Below the pieces are notes generated by a model, which did no database searches, was not told where the DNA came from, and saw nothing but the letters and a program-made list of their open reading frames with translations. A stretch of DNA of 39,701 bases from Gammaproteobacteria bacterium. GTDB lineage: Bacteria; Pseudomonadota; Gammaproteobacteria; UBA4575. Position numbers and translations under genes: made by a program. Shown here one piece after another: positions 20,608 to 30,741 of this stretch (position 1 is its first letter; the number at the start of each line of letters is the position of its first letter). The stretch covers positions 1 through 39,701 of the forward strand of contig JABDMD010000044.1 of the NCBI GenBank assembly GCA_013001685.1, in the 5' to 3' direction.

Positions 20608-21093
20608 TTATCTAGTTAAAGTAACTTTACCAGTAATTTTGCCTATCTGGTCTGAACGATTAAAAGATGCATCCGCCACTTCAATGTTATTTCTTCTCTC
20701 TAACTCACCTAGAAGCACAATCAGGTAATCAAATGCCATATCTTCTACATAAATATGAACACTATCTTCACCTTTGGGCTCAATTCTAGTGATGGCAGGG
20801 CGTATACCCATCTGTTTGGCACCAGTATCTACTATTGCTAACAAGGAGCGGCTATCGCTAGCACTATTAAACATATTAGGATTAATACGCTTCAAGTGTT
20901 CTACTTCTTGTTTTTTCTGGGTCATCCACGTAACCGTTTCGCGCTTTGCCTCAACACGTTTTTGTTTTATATCACGGCTGGATGCAATTGGAGACCAAAT
21001 AGCTAGATATAGTATTGCAATTGATACCAATACCGTAGCGATAAGCACCATATAACGCTCACGTGATTGAAGAGTTTCCCACCAATCTTTCAT
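20608..21093 (-). CDS. gspM: type II secretion system protein M
   Basis: WWETLQSRERYMVLIATVLVSIAILYLAIWSPI N-terminal TM and ferredoxin-like C-terminus; gsp cluster position. Confidence 0.9.
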   Translation of the reverse strand: MKDWWETLQSRERYMVLIATVLVSIAILYLAIWSPIASSRDIKQKRVEAKRETVTWMTQKKQEVEHLKRINPNMFNSASDSRSLLAIVDTGAKQMGIRPAITRIEPKGEDSVHIYVEDMAFDYLIVLLGELERRNNIEVADASFNRSDQIGKITGKVTLTR

Positions 21094-22343
21094 TTGATGT
21101 CTCCTTTAGCAATAACAAGTTTTGCTTCAACAGTATTGCCCTGCGTATTGGCTGATTGAATATCTGCCGAATAATTCTTACTTTTTAAAGTTTGCTTGAT
21201 GCTATCGAGTATTTGCACATCAGCAGATTTTACATTCATATTTAATTTACCTTCTCGATAATTCATAGTGTCGATATCTACTTTTCCAGCTTGTTTCATC
21301 GATTCACCACTCAAAGCAAGTAATTCCATAAAACCTGCTTTGGAGTTTGCACTGGTTGTGTCCATAAAGTTCTTTAAACGTGCTTCCATCTTGGTACGTG
21401 CACTATCTGCAGATACATTCAGCATATCCGGAAAGGTCTGCTTCATAATTTGGACTATTTGAGCATCTAATACCTTTTCTTGTTTGCTAAGACGAGAATG
21501 ATCGATAAAGACGGATAAAAACGAAAGCGCTATCCAAGCTCCAAACAACATTGCTGCCACTTTCCATGGACCAACTTGACGGTGTTTTTTATCCTTATTC
21601 TTATAAGTTGTTTGCAGCAGATTAATACATTCATTTTCATCTAAGCCATCTGCAAATAAACCAGGAGGGCAATCATCTAATTCATTTGTGCTAATTGGTA
21701 AGTTAAGTTTTTTAATGCCAGTTTGTTGATCATCACAGCAATAAACGTTTAGCTCTGCAGGAGCTTCTTCTGCTTGCCGTAAAGAAGAAGTAAGCATTTG
21801 TTGAAGGTTGTGTAAATCAATCGTGAAACCTTGGTATCTTGCAGTACGAACTAAAGCACGATCATTTTCAATTAATATTGTCCATGTGCCGTCTCTAAAT
21901 GGTAAACCAAAAACATCTGCAGTTAATAAATCAGGATATATACCTGCTTCAGAAAGTGCATCTAGAACCATATCTAAAGTGCTTTTATTTATTACTGCTA
22001 CAGGAAAATCATTTTCGCCATATCGTTGTCCTAAGGCGAAATGTAAGCTATCGACATCATCTGCAAGTTCATCTTCCAAAGCGAAGGGTACTGCTTTCTG
22101 CAAATGTTTTTGTTTACGCGCTCTTGTGTTCACGCTGGTAAGTAACATCTGCTCAAGCGGCAGTAATACAATTACGTTTGCATTTTGAGTAACAGAAGAC
22201 ACTTGTTCCAAACGCGCCTCAGCACCTCTAGTGATAGGAACACCTTCTTCGTCTAACTTAATCCACTTAACAAAATGAGAATCTTCAATATCAAGATTTT
22301 GAAGTAATTCACTTTGTATATATATGATTACGGTTTCTTCCAT
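21090..22343 (-). CDS. gspL: type II secretion system protein L
   Basis: Actin-like cytoplasmic domain (LPLEQMLLT, KAVPFALEDELADDVDSLHFALG), TM WKVAAMLFGAWIALSF, overlaps gspM. Confidence 0.92.
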   Translation of the reverse strand: MEETVIIYIQSELLQNLDIEDSHFVKWIKLDEEGVPITRGAEARLEQVSSVTQNANVIVLLPLEQMLLTSVNTRARKQKHLQKAVPFALEDELADDVDSLHFALGQRYGENDFPVAVINKSTLDMVLDALSEAGIYPDLLTADVFGLPFRDGTWTILIENDRALVRTARYQGFTIDLHNLQQMLTSSLRQAEEAPAELNVYCCDDQQTGIKKLNLPISTNELDDCPPGLFADGLDENECINLLQTTYKNKDKKHRQVGPWKVAAMLFGAWIALSFLSVFIDHSRLSKQEKVLDAQIVQIMKQTFPDMLNVSADSARTKMEARLKNFMDTTSANSKAGFMELLALSGESMKQAGKVDIDTMNYREGKLNMNVKSADVQILDSIKQTLKSKNYSADIQSANTQGNTVEAKLVIAKGDIK

Positions 22344-22368
22344 ATCGTTCTCTTTTCCGGTTCTCTAT

Positions 22369-23322
22369 TTAGAGTTTCTGACTGCGTTTAATTATTTGTA
22401 GGTTATTGCCAGCACCACGATGAATCAGACTGACCATTTTTACTTGGCTTTTGCCAATCACACATTTTGTATTTAGTAAAAAATGATCACTTTTTATCCC
22501 AAGCTTATCTGTATCTAAAGTTATACCATTTTGCTGTATTAATGGATGTCTTTGTAAGTCCCCAACTTGTTTATAAGGTTTGTCTTCACGTTCTGCAACT
22601 AATTCTTGTCCAAGTCCTGGTCTAATATTAGGGGCTAAAGTTTCTAAAACTTCAGCAGATGCAGTATTTATATTTAATGACGAATTAGCATCAGACAATA
22701 CTGTGACATGAGGGATTAACTTATTATATATTTCTTGATCTATACCATGCACAAGTCTGAGTTCAGAAATATCCTTCATAGGTTGATCTGCGGGCAAATA
22801 AGGTGTTTCTAAACCTATATAAATATCAAATTCTGCTCCATCCGAGCCAGTAGGATTAGGATTAGCGTCAATCCAATCAATTATTGCACCTACTAAACCT
22901 TTGTTAATTTCTAGTGTAGTAAATAACCTCTCAAATCGAAGTTGCGCAATTGGATTTGGCTTATTACCCTCTAGTAGAGAGTTAATATTTAATTTCCCTT
23001 GTGCATCTTCTAAGCTGCCTTCAATAAAGCCATCAGGAAGAGGGAACACTAGTGGAGCACCATTGTTCCACCAAGCATTATCTGTATCATAAGCATCATA
23101 GGTATTATCTTTTTGATCCCTAGCTAGAATTGCTTTTGCCCATTGTTCTGCACCTTTTGCATATGACCATGCTTGACCGCTATCAAAAGCAGTGATGGTG
23201 CGACGAAAATTTAATTCATAATTTTCAGCAATTGAGATCGAAGCAACCACAGCAAGAGAAACGATTAATACCGCTGTAATTAAGGCAACTCCAGATTGCT
23301 TATTTTTAGATTGAAAACTCAT
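22369..23322 (-). CDS. gspK: type II secretion system minor pseudopilin K
   Basis: SGVALITAVLIVSLAVVASISI prepilin-like N-terminus; DAQGKLNINSLL; DWIDAN; LNINTASAEVLETLAP. Confidence 0.95.
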   Translation of the reverse strand: MSFQSKNKQSGVALITAVLIVSLAVVASISIAENYELNFRRTITAFDSGQAWSYAKGAEQWAKAILARDQKDNTYDAYDTDNAWWNNGAPLVFPLPDGFIEGSLEDAQGKLNINSLLEGNKPNPIAQLRFERLFTTLEINKGLVGAIIDWIDANPNPTGSDGAEFDIYIGLETPYLPADQPMKDISELRLVHGIDQEIYNKLIPHVTVLSDANSSLNINTASAEVLETLAPNIRPGLGQELVAEREDKPYKQVGDLQRHPLIQQNGITLDTDKLGIKSDHFLLNTKCVIGKSQVKMVSLIHRGAGNNLQIIKRSQKL

Positions 23323-23333
23323 TTCAGCATCAT

Positions 23334-23969
23334 CTATGTAATTTCAGGAGCTGCAAACACACGTTTAATTTCTTCCATATTTTCTACTTTGATAGTCAGC
23401 TCTAATGCACGCGGTATATTAAATTGCTGAACAGAACCAATTTGTGGTGCAGAACTACTGTTTAGAGGTGGCCAGGTAGTTTGCCATTGATTCGCTTGAT
23501 CAAGGTAACGAAGTTTTATTGATTCAACACCTTCGAGCAGATCAGTTTCAAAAAATTCTTCAGCAATTGCACCATCCAACTGTCCCCAGGTATAACGCTT
23601 TAACGTGTTTTCATCCAACTCATAAGAAACACGTTGCATTTTACTGCGTACTAAATTAGCCGGATTACGCCAGCCTGAATGGGTAAAACTAAAGGCTTTG
23701 TCCTCATCTCCAACGAAGGATGGTTGTAGATCTTGATACTGATTGCGAACAGAGCGATTAATCATTTGATTAATATCTTTTTCAAAATACCGGAAAGTAA
23801 GTTGCATATCTCTAAGCTGATCAGATGAGCTTTGTAAGTAATTTTGTCCTTTTAAGACATAATTAATTCCGCCGTATGCCATGATAGAAACGATACTAAA
23901 GATAAATATCGCAATCATCATTTCAATTAATGTAAATCCAAATGAATTATTTATTCTATATAACTTCAT
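23334..23969 (-). CDS. gspJ: type II secretion system minor pseudopilin J
   Basis: FGFTLIEMMIAIFIFSIVSIMAYGGI prepilin motif; GspJ-like body (RDMQLTFRYFEKDINQ…RSVR). Confidence 0.93.
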   Translation of the reverse strand: MKLYRINNSFGFTLIEMMIAIFIFSIVSIMAYGGINYVLKGQNYLQSSSDQLRDMQLTFRYFEKDINQMINRSVRNQYQDLQPSFVGDEDKAFSFTHSGWRNPANLVRSKMQRVSYELDENTLKRYTWGQLDGAIAEEFFETDLLEGVESIKLRYLDQANQWQTTWPPLNSSSAPQIGSVQQFNIPRALELTIKVENMEEIKRVFAAPEIT

Positions 23970-23977
23970 TAGTTACA

Positions 23978-24373
23978 TTACCTAGGATTGAAAAACAGTG
24001 TGATTAACGTTGCATAATTTTGTGCAGATTTATCTTTATCTTTTCGCACAGTAATTTCTATACGATTTGTATCAGGATCTTCTGTGCCTTCAATTTTTCT
24101 CGTCCAATGCCAGGTCAGACCTGCTAATTTTTCTTCGCCGTCCGTAAACCCTGTTTTCGGACTCGCTGCAGTAACCTCAATCTCTGCTAGTTGATTCTGT
24201 GCCACCCAATACGCAAAGGTTTTATCTCTTAAGTAAATGGTATTAGATGTTGTGGTAGTAACCGTTTTGATCACCGCTGCCATACCCAGAGCAATAACGG
24301 CAAGAGCCACCATAACTTCTAGAAGTGTAAAACCGCTAACAGATTTAGTATTCATGTTAATTGATCGCGTCAA
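23978..24373 (-). CDS. gspI: type II secretion system minor pseudopilin I
   Basis: SGFTLLEVMVALAVIALGMAAVIK; YWVAQNQLAEIE. Confidence 0.93.
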   Translation of the reverse strand: MTRSINMNTKSVSGFTLLEVMVALAVIALGMAAVIKTVTTTTSNTIYLRDKTFAYWVAQNQLAEIEVTAASPKTGFTDGEEKLAGLTWHWTRKIEGTEDPDTNRIEITVRKDKDKSAQNYATLITLFFNPR

Positions 24374-24920
24374 TTTCGTACTTTCCGTTCTCTGCCATTA
24401 TCATCTTAAAGGTATGATCAGCTTTATCCGTGAGCTTAAGTTCAAATGGACTAATTGAGCCATCAGAAAGAATAAAGACATGTGGAGTTATTTCTTTTAA
24501 TTTAGAAGCAGCAAACGTTACTTGAATACCCTCAAGAAAAAGTTCATATTCCAAGCTATCAGGCAGAGTACGTTTAGTTAATATTCTGTCATCTTCAATA
24601 GGCTGCCAAATAGTAACTTCCTCTTTTTTCTTATTAACAGCTGAACCCATTTTATAAAAAGAGTAACTGTCTTTTGTAAATAGCAAACCTAACTCTTGTG
24701 AATTAAATATGGCTTGCTCTTTAGCTAAATCAATTAATGCGCCTAACTGTTGTGACTTATGCGACATACGCTCAGCTTGATTATCACCGAAGGCTAATGT
24801 TGCAAATGACACTGCGATGCCAATAATCACAATGACGACAAGCAGCTCTAATAGAGAAAATCCTGAATTACAGTTTCTCGCAGAACTATGCCTAGCAAAT
24901 TTGTGTGAGTAGAAAATCAT
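24357..24920 (-). CDS. gspH: type II secretion system minor pseudopilin H
   Basis: SGFSLLELLVVIVIIGIAVSFATLAF; QLGALIDLAKEQAIFNSQELGL; overlaps gspI by 17 nt. Confidence 0.92.
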   Translation of the reverse strand: MIFYSHKFARHSSARNCNSGFSLLELLVVIVIIGIAVSFATLAFGDNQAERMSHKSQQLGALIDLAKEQAIFNSQELGLLFTKDSYSFYKMGSAVNKKKEEVTIWQPIEDDRILTKRTLPDSLEYELFLEGIQVTFAASKLKEITPHVFILSDGSISPFELKLTDKADHTFKMIMAENGKYEIDAIN

Positions 24921-24955
24921 TTAATATTAACTAAGCGCTAAGTTGTATTGTTCTA

Positions 24956-25408
24956 CTATCTTAAATCTGCAGTAGACAAATCTTTATTATTCTCTTCACC
25001 ACCCAGTTTTCCATCAGCACCAAATGTGAATAAATCGAATTCATTACCACTGGCACCAGGGTAAGCATATTGATATTCACTACCCCATGGATCCAAAGGC
25101 AATCTTGGTATGTATCCACCTTTTCTCCAGTTTTTAGGTTCAGGGCTGCCACTTGGCTTGGTTACCAAAGCCTGTATTCCTTGATCGGTGCTAGGGTAGT
25201 TAAAATTATCTAATCGGTAGAGGTTCAGTGCAGATTCCAAAGCACGAAGGTCGCTTAGGGATTTTTTAATGCGTGCTTCTTCTACTTGTCCAAAAATATT
25301 AGGCGCTATTACAGCTGCCAACAATCCAATAATGACTACCACCACAATAATCTCAATCAAGGTAAAACCTTGCATGCGATGGATTTTGGTTCTTTTAAAG
25401 TTATTCAT
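24956..25408 (-). CDS. gspG: type II secretion system major pseudopilin G
   Basis: QGFTLIEIIVVVVIIGLLAAVIAPNIFGQVEEARIKK…LYRLDNFNYPSTDQGIQALV…DPWGSEYQY. Internal ATG at 25408 (MNNFKRTKIHRMQGFTLIE) preferred over the track start at 25456. Confidence 0.95.
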   Translation of the reverse strand: MNNFKRTKIHRMQGFTLIEIIVVVVIIGLLAAVIAPNIFGQVEEARIKKSLSDLRALESALNLYRLDNFNYPSTDQGIQALVTKPSGSPEPKNWRKGGYIPRLPLDPWGSEYQYAYPGASGNEFDLFTFGADGKLGGEENNKDLSTADLR

Positions 25409-25537
25409 ATATGTAATTACTCTCTGATTTATTAACTTGCTGATTATCAAGGGCAAATGTGTCCAAATTGTAACAAGAACTAAGCTATCTGCTATTTAGT
25501 TATGTTAATTACTGGTCTCACTCAACGGATAGCTGGT

Positions 25538-25566
25538 ATTGCACTCTGCATTAGTATTTAAGTCAA
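25538..25566 (-). promoter_or_regulatory. candidate promoter in the gspF-gspG gap driving gspG onward
   Basis: Minus-strand TTGACT (25566-25561), 17-nt spacer, TGCAAT (25543-25538, 4/6 match to TATAAT), upstream of gspG in the only large gap of the gsp cluster. Confidence 0.3.
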
Positions 25567-25632
25567 TAAAATAACCATTAATTACATATAGTTAGAAGTA
25601 TTAATTAAAGTTATACAACTTTAGTGCGTCCA

Positions 25633-26850
25633 TTATTGTCCAACCAGCTGGTTCAAGTTAAAGATAGGCATCAGAACGGCCATAACGATACCTAACACCA
25701 TGACACCCATGAACACGATGATCAGGGGTTCAAGCAGTTTAAGGGTAGTGTTAATGACAGTATTTAGTTCCCGTTCTTGTTGAGATGCTGCTCGGTCTAA
25801 CATTTCTTCCAAATTACCACTTTGTTCACCACTAGCAATTAGGTGCAAGGTCATAGGCGGGAAGTGCCCTGAACGCTCTAATGATGAATGGATAGTCGCA
25901 CCTTCACTAATACTCACGGCAGCTTCTTGTACGGCTTGACGCATTGGTCGATTCATAATTACTTCGGCTGCTATACGTAATGAATCTAGTACAGGAACGC
26001 CTGATGCAGTCATTATGCTTAATGTTCGTGAAAATCGAGCTGTGTTCACACCGCGAGTTAATTTTCCAACAATAGGCATACGAAGATAAAACTGTTGCAC
26101 TTTTGCTCTAAAGGTTTCGGTACGCATTGCACGTTGAAACAAAATTATCCCAATGATGGCGGCAATTAAAATATATATGCCATAGGAAACTAAAAAGTTG
26201 CTAAAAGAAATGAGCATTTGCGTTAGCAATGGTAATTCTTGCCCCAAATCTTCAAATATTCCAACTACTTTTGGAACTACTACGACTACTAACAACACTA
26301 CAACTGCTAATGCAATAAATAATAAAGCAATTGGATATACAAGGGCACCTACAACACTTTGTTGAGTTTCTTGTTTAGTCTCAGTGTAATCTGCAAGTCG
26401 ATCAAGTACTGCATCAAGGTAACCGGATTTTTCACCTGCTGCAATAGTTGCGCGATACATTTCAGGATAGTCAGAAGGGAATTCGCCCATGGCTTTCTCT
26501 AATGAGTAACCTTCAGAGACACGTGATCGTACACCCATGACAGTACGTTTTACGCGTGGTTTTTCTGTGTGATTCCCAATCGTACGCAAGGCCTCCTCTA
26601 GAGGTGTGCCTGAACGAACAAGTGTAGCTAGTTGACGAGTAAATAAAGCTAAATCAGTTGAATTAAATCGACGTGCGAATAAGCCCTTAAAGGACGTTTT
26701 ATCTTTGCGCTCTCTAACTTGATTTATTGCAAGAGGATCAAAACCTTTGGAACGCAAATGTTGTCGCGCAGCACGCGGACTATCGCCTTCTATAACGCCG
26801 CGTTTTTCGCGACCGGCAGTGTCTAATGCAGTATATTCAAAAGCAGGCAT
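25633..26850 (-). CDS. gspF: type II secretion system inner membrane protein F
   Basis: MPAFEYTALDTAGREKRGVIEGDSPRAARQHLR; ASGEQSGNLEEMLDRAA. Confidence 0.97.
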   Translation of the reverse strand: MPAFEYTALDTAGREKRGVIEGDSPRAARQHLRSKGFDPLAINQVRERKDKTSFKGLFARRFNSTDLALFTRQLATLVRSGTPLEEALRTIGNHTEKPRVKRTVMGVRSRVSEGYSLEKAMGEFPSDYPEMYRATIAAGEKSGYLDAVLDRLADYTETKQETQQSVVGALVYPIALLFIALAVVVLLVVVVVPKVVGIFEDLGQELPLLTQMLISFSNFLVSYGIYILIAAIIGIILFQRAMRTETFRAKVQQFYLRMPIVGKLTRGVNTARFSRTLSIMTASGVPVLDSLRIAAEVIMNRPMRQAVQEAAVSISEGATIHSSLERSGHFPPMTLHLIASGEQSGNLEEMLDRAASQQERELNTVINTTLKLLEPLIIVFMGVMVLGIVMAVLMPIFNLNQLVGQ

Positions 26851-26865
26851 AGTTTAGCTCGAGGT

Positions 26866-28398
26866 TTAGTATTCAACATCTTCTTTAGTCACACGCATGA
26901 CTTCTTCAAGTGTAGTTACTCCCTCAAGCACTAGGCGAATACCATCCTGTCGAATACTAGCCGTGTGTTGGTGTGCGTATTTTTCTAATTCTTGTTCTGC
27001 ACCAATATCGTGAATCATGCCACGCATGGTTTCATCAATCGTTACAAGTTCGTAAATACCTGTTCTACCTGAATACCCTGTGTTATTACATGCGCTACAA
27101 GATCCAGGAGAATAAATGTTAGGTGGCTCAGTTAATTCTTTACCAATTTGCACATTTTTTATTTGATCAAATTCGACAGAACTTGCAGTGTGGGCAACCC
27201 TGCATTCATTACAAAGTACTCTTACCAAACGTTGTGCAAGTACTGCTACTAAACTTGAAGATAATAAAAATGGTTCAACACCCATATCACGCATACGTGT
27301 AATTGCACCCACAGCAGTATTAGTATGCAGAGTAGAGAACACCATGTGACCAGTTAAACTGGCTTGCACTGCAATAGAGGCGGTTTCTAAATCACGTATC
27401 TCACCAACCATCACCACATCAGGGTCTTGTCGCAAAATTGCACGTAAACCACGTGCAAAAGTCATATCAACTTTACTGTTAACTTGAGTTTGGCCAATGC
27501 CATCAATGAAATATTCAATAGGATCTTCAACGGTAAGAATATTACGTTTCTTATCGTTAATTTCACTTAATGCTGCATATAAGGTTGTAGTTTTACCAGA
27601 ACCAGTAGGGCCAGTTACCAAAACAATGCCGTGAGGTTTCTCAATAGCTTGTTTAATCTTGTTATGCAGGTCTCTTTGTAAACCTAAGTGTTCTAAATCG
27701 AGTCGGCCCGCTTGTTTATCTAACAAACGCAATACCACGCGCTCACCATGACCAGAAGGTAAGGTAGATACGCGCACATCAACTGGGCGACCTGCAACGC
27801 GTAAAGAAATACGTCCATCTTGCGGTAAACGTTTTTCGGCAATGTCTAATGCTGCCATTACTTTAATACGAGACACGACCAATGTACCTAGGTTACGTGG
27901 TGGTTGTAATACCTCACGTAACACACCATCGACACGCATGCGAACAGATAACCTAGATTCAAATGTTTCAATATGAATATCAGAGGCACCTTCTTTAACT
28001 GCTTGAGTAAGTAAAGCATTAATCAAACGAATAATTGGAGCGTCATCATCAGCATCCATTAAGTCTTGTGGTTCGGGTAAGGCTTCTGCAAGGCTGGCTA
28101 AATCAAGATCGTCTTCAAAACCTTCCATTAACGCTAACGTACCGGTAGCACTATCGTCATAAAGTTGAGTTAACAACTCATCGAATTCATCTTCAGATAG
28201 AGTGCGAATATTTAATGGCTTACCCACAAAACGACGCGCTTCGGCAAGTGAAGGGGGTTTTACATCCGGGCGCTGAAAAATCATCACACGGCCATTAATT
28301 TCATTACCAATTAAAATACCGTGACGTTTAGCAAAACTAAACGGCGGCCTGCGAATTTCGCGCGGCGCTAAGGATGGTTGAGCCTTTTCTGTTTCCAT
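26866..28398 (-). CDS. gspE: type II secretion ATPase E
   Basis: Walker A GPTGSGKTTTLY, EDPIEYFIDGIGQTQVN, GEIRDLETASIAVQASLTGHMVFSTLHTN, zinc site CNEC…CSACNNTGYSGRTGIYE. Confidence 0.97.
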   Translation of the reverse strand: METEKAQPSLAPREIRRPPFSFAKRHGILIGNEINGRVMIFQRPDVKPPSLAEARRFVGKPLNIRTLSEDEFDELLTQLYDDSATGTLALMEGFEDDLDLASLAEALPEPQDLMDADDDAPIIRLINALLTQAVKEGASDIHIETFESRLSVRMRVDGVLREVLQPPRNLGTLVVSRIKVMAALDIAEKRLPQDGRISLRVAGRPVDVRVSTLPSGHGERVVLRLLDKQAGRLDLEHLGLQRDLHNKIKQAIEKPHGIVLVTGPTGSGKTTTLYAALSEINDKKRNILTVEDPIEYFIDGIGQTQVNSKVDMTFARGLRAILRQDPDVVMVGEIRDLETASIAVQASLTGHMVFSTLHTNTAVGAITRMRDMGVEPFLLSSSLVAVLAQRLVRVLCNECRVAHTASSVEFDQIKNVQIGKELTEPPNIYSPGSCSACNNTGYSGRTGIYELVTIDETMRGMIHDIGAEQELEKYAHQHTASIRQDGIRLVLEGVTTLEEVMRVTKEDVEY

Positions 28399-28431
28399 TA
28401 GAAAGTCATTTGATAGTTATCAATCTTGGCG

Positions 28432-30597
28432 TTATTCAAGAATGATTACGTCAGAATCGGTTGGTATAGATATATTCTCAGTTTGAATTTCATCAACTGG
28501 AATATCATTTACTTGTATGTCACCAAGCTCTTCAATCGCAGTAGTTTCAATACCAGGTGATTGCTGCAGCAATTGATCCACTGAAACAGGGGAGGTTGAT
28601 GTCACAGCTCCACCAGGCAATTGTGTCACAAGTTCGTCAAGATCGGGTAACCGTCGTGCACCGTTTTTAATTAATCCGCGATCATCAATCTCAGCTTCAA
28701 TTTGTCTGGCTTTCATGAAACTGTATTTAGCGTTAGTAGCATATGTGCTTGTAGCAGCATCGCGAACAATAACTGGGTGTATAAACACCATTAAGTTCTG
28801 TTTATCTTTTCTAGTTGAAGTAGATTTAAACAAATTACCCAATAATGGAATATCGCCAAGCAATGGTACTTTCTGTACATCGTCCGTGAATTCATCTTCA
28901 ATTAATCCACCCATTACGATGGTTTGCTGATCTTTTGCTAATACAGTTGTAACTATGGAGCGTTTATTTGTGATTAAATCACTTGCTACTGGTGATGGGG
29001 AGAGGGAAGAAGATTCTGTCTCAACGGCTAATATAACACTATCCCCCTCATTAATTTGTGGTGTAATTCTTAGTGTTATACCTACATCTTCGCGTTCAAT
29101 GGTCTGAAATGGGTTCACAGCAGAATCGGTACCAGATCCCGTATTTGTAAATTGGCCGGTAATAAAGGGTACGTTTTGTGCGACTACAATTTCGGCTTCT
29201 TCATTGTCTAACGTCATTAGTTGAGGTGTTGACAAGATGTTGGTTGCTGAATCACCCTCAAGTGCTCGTAATAGAGCAGCGAAACGATCTTTTCCACTCA
29301 ATTTTGCTGCGCCAACAAAAAATCCACTGGTTACAGCAGTAAGTGCAGCGTCAGAACCACCTGCTATTAGTCCCGCAATATTAGCCTGCGAATTTGTAAA
29401 TAATTCGCCAACCGCAGGCGTGGTTCCTGAAGAACGTTCAGTAGGTACATAGGCAAATTGCACGCCCAACTCTCTAGAAAGACCCGTAGAGACTTCAGCA
29501 ATAATTGCCTCTACCAAAACTTGTGCTCGGCGAATATCCAATTGGCTAATGATTCGCCGAATGCTTTCAAATTTTGCAGGCGCTGCAGTGATGATTAAAG
29601 CATTGGTAGTTTCATCTGCTTGGATATCTACATCCTGCAAATTTGCACCCGTTGCTGTGCCACTAGCATTACCTTGTTGGCCTTCTGCTTCAAATTGTGT
29701 AACACCCAGCAGAATCGGGGCTAATTCTGCAGCTTTTGCATATTTCAAAAATACAACTTGTGAATTTCCACCACCTTGTAAAGGTGTATCAAGGTGAGCG
29801 ATTAGTCCTCGAATTCTTAAACGTGCGGCATTATCACCGGATAACAAAATACTGTTGGAACGTTCATCTGCAGCGAGCGTTGTGCCACCAGGAACTTGCC
29901 CTTGTGCATCTTGACGACTCATAGAATTAATAATTCTTACTACTTCAGCTGCAGAAGCATGCTCCAATGGCACGACCTCAATTTCTTGGCTATCCGGTCG
30001 GTCAATACGGTTAATAATAGAAATCAACCTTTGAATATTTGCAGCACGATCAGATATAACTAAAACATTACTATTAGGGTAGGCTGCAAGATGTCCTTGT
30101 TGTGGTACGAGAGGACGCAAGATTGGAACCATTTGTGCAGCAGGTACGTTTTTAATCGGAATTACACGAGTAACTAGTTCGTCACCAGTTGATTTGATGC
30201 TTCCGTTACCAGTAACAACCGGACCTTGTTTAGCATTTACATCCGGTAAGATTTTAATAATTTCACCAACTTGCACTGCTGCATATCCATGCACTTGCAA
30301 AACGGATAGGAATACTTGATATACCTCCTCGCGATTCATTGAACGTGCTGAAACAACGGTAACTTTTGCTTTCACACGAGGGTCAACTACAAAATTACGT
30401 TCGGTAGCTTCTGCTACCGTTTCAATAAAGGAACGGATATCTGCATCTTTTAGATTTAATGTCACACCAGTTTCTGCAGATACAACGTTAAAGGTAAATG
30501 CAACAGTAAAAGTAAAAAGCACTGCATAAGCGCAAAAAGCTTTAAAAATTTGATTCAAGTTAAACTTATTATTCATATAGTTATATGGCTTAAACAA
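28432..30597 (-). CDS. gspD: type II secretion secretin D
   Basis: 721 aa; N0 domain LNLKDADIRSFIETVAEATERNFVVDP, repeated N1-N3 domains, secretin core VPLLGDIPLLGNLFKS…LMVFIHPVIV. Confidence 0.97.
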   Translation of the reverse strand: MFKPYNYMNNKFNLNQIFKAFCAYAVLFTFTVAFTFNVVSAETGVTLNLKDADIRSFIETVAEATERNFVVDPRVKAKVTVVSARSMNREEVYQVFLSVLQVHGYAAVQVGEIIKILPDVNAKQGPVVTGNGSIKSTGDELVTRVIPIKNVPAAQMVPILRPLVPQQGHLAAYPNSNVLVISDRAANIQRLISIINRIDRPDSQEIEVVPLEHASAAEVVRIINSMSRQDAQGQVPGGTTLAADERSNSILLSGDNAARLRIRGLIAHLDTPLQGGGNSQVVFLKYAKAAELAPILLGVTQFEAEGQQGNASGTATGANLQDVDIQADETTNALIITAAPAKFESIRRIISQLDIRRAQVLVEAIIAEVSTGLSRELGVQFAYVPTERSSGTTPAVGELFTNSQANIAGLIAGGSDAALTAVTSGFFVGAAKLSGKDRFAALLRALEGDSATNILSTPQLMTLDNEEAEIVVAQNVPFITGQFTNTGSGTDSAVNPFQTIEREDVGITLRITPQINEGDSVILAVETESSSLSPSPVASDLITNKRSIVTTVLAKDQQTIVMGGLIEDEFTDDVQKVPLLGDIPLLGNLFKSTSTRKDKQNLMVFIHPVIVRDAATSTYATNAKYSFMKARQIEAEIDDRGLIKNGARRLPDLDELVTQLPGGAVTSTSPVSVDQLLQQSPGIETTAIEELGDIQVNDIPVDEIQTENISIPTDSDVIILE

Positions 30598-30741
30598 TGT
30601 AATTATTGTGTTTATTCAGCTTATCAAGAATATCGCAATACCGCATAGAATATGCTTGATGTTTATACACTAATTCCTTATCTGCTGGATGAGATACAAA
30701 CTCTGTGTTGTTTATTCCTTGATCAACGGCCATATTGCTAC

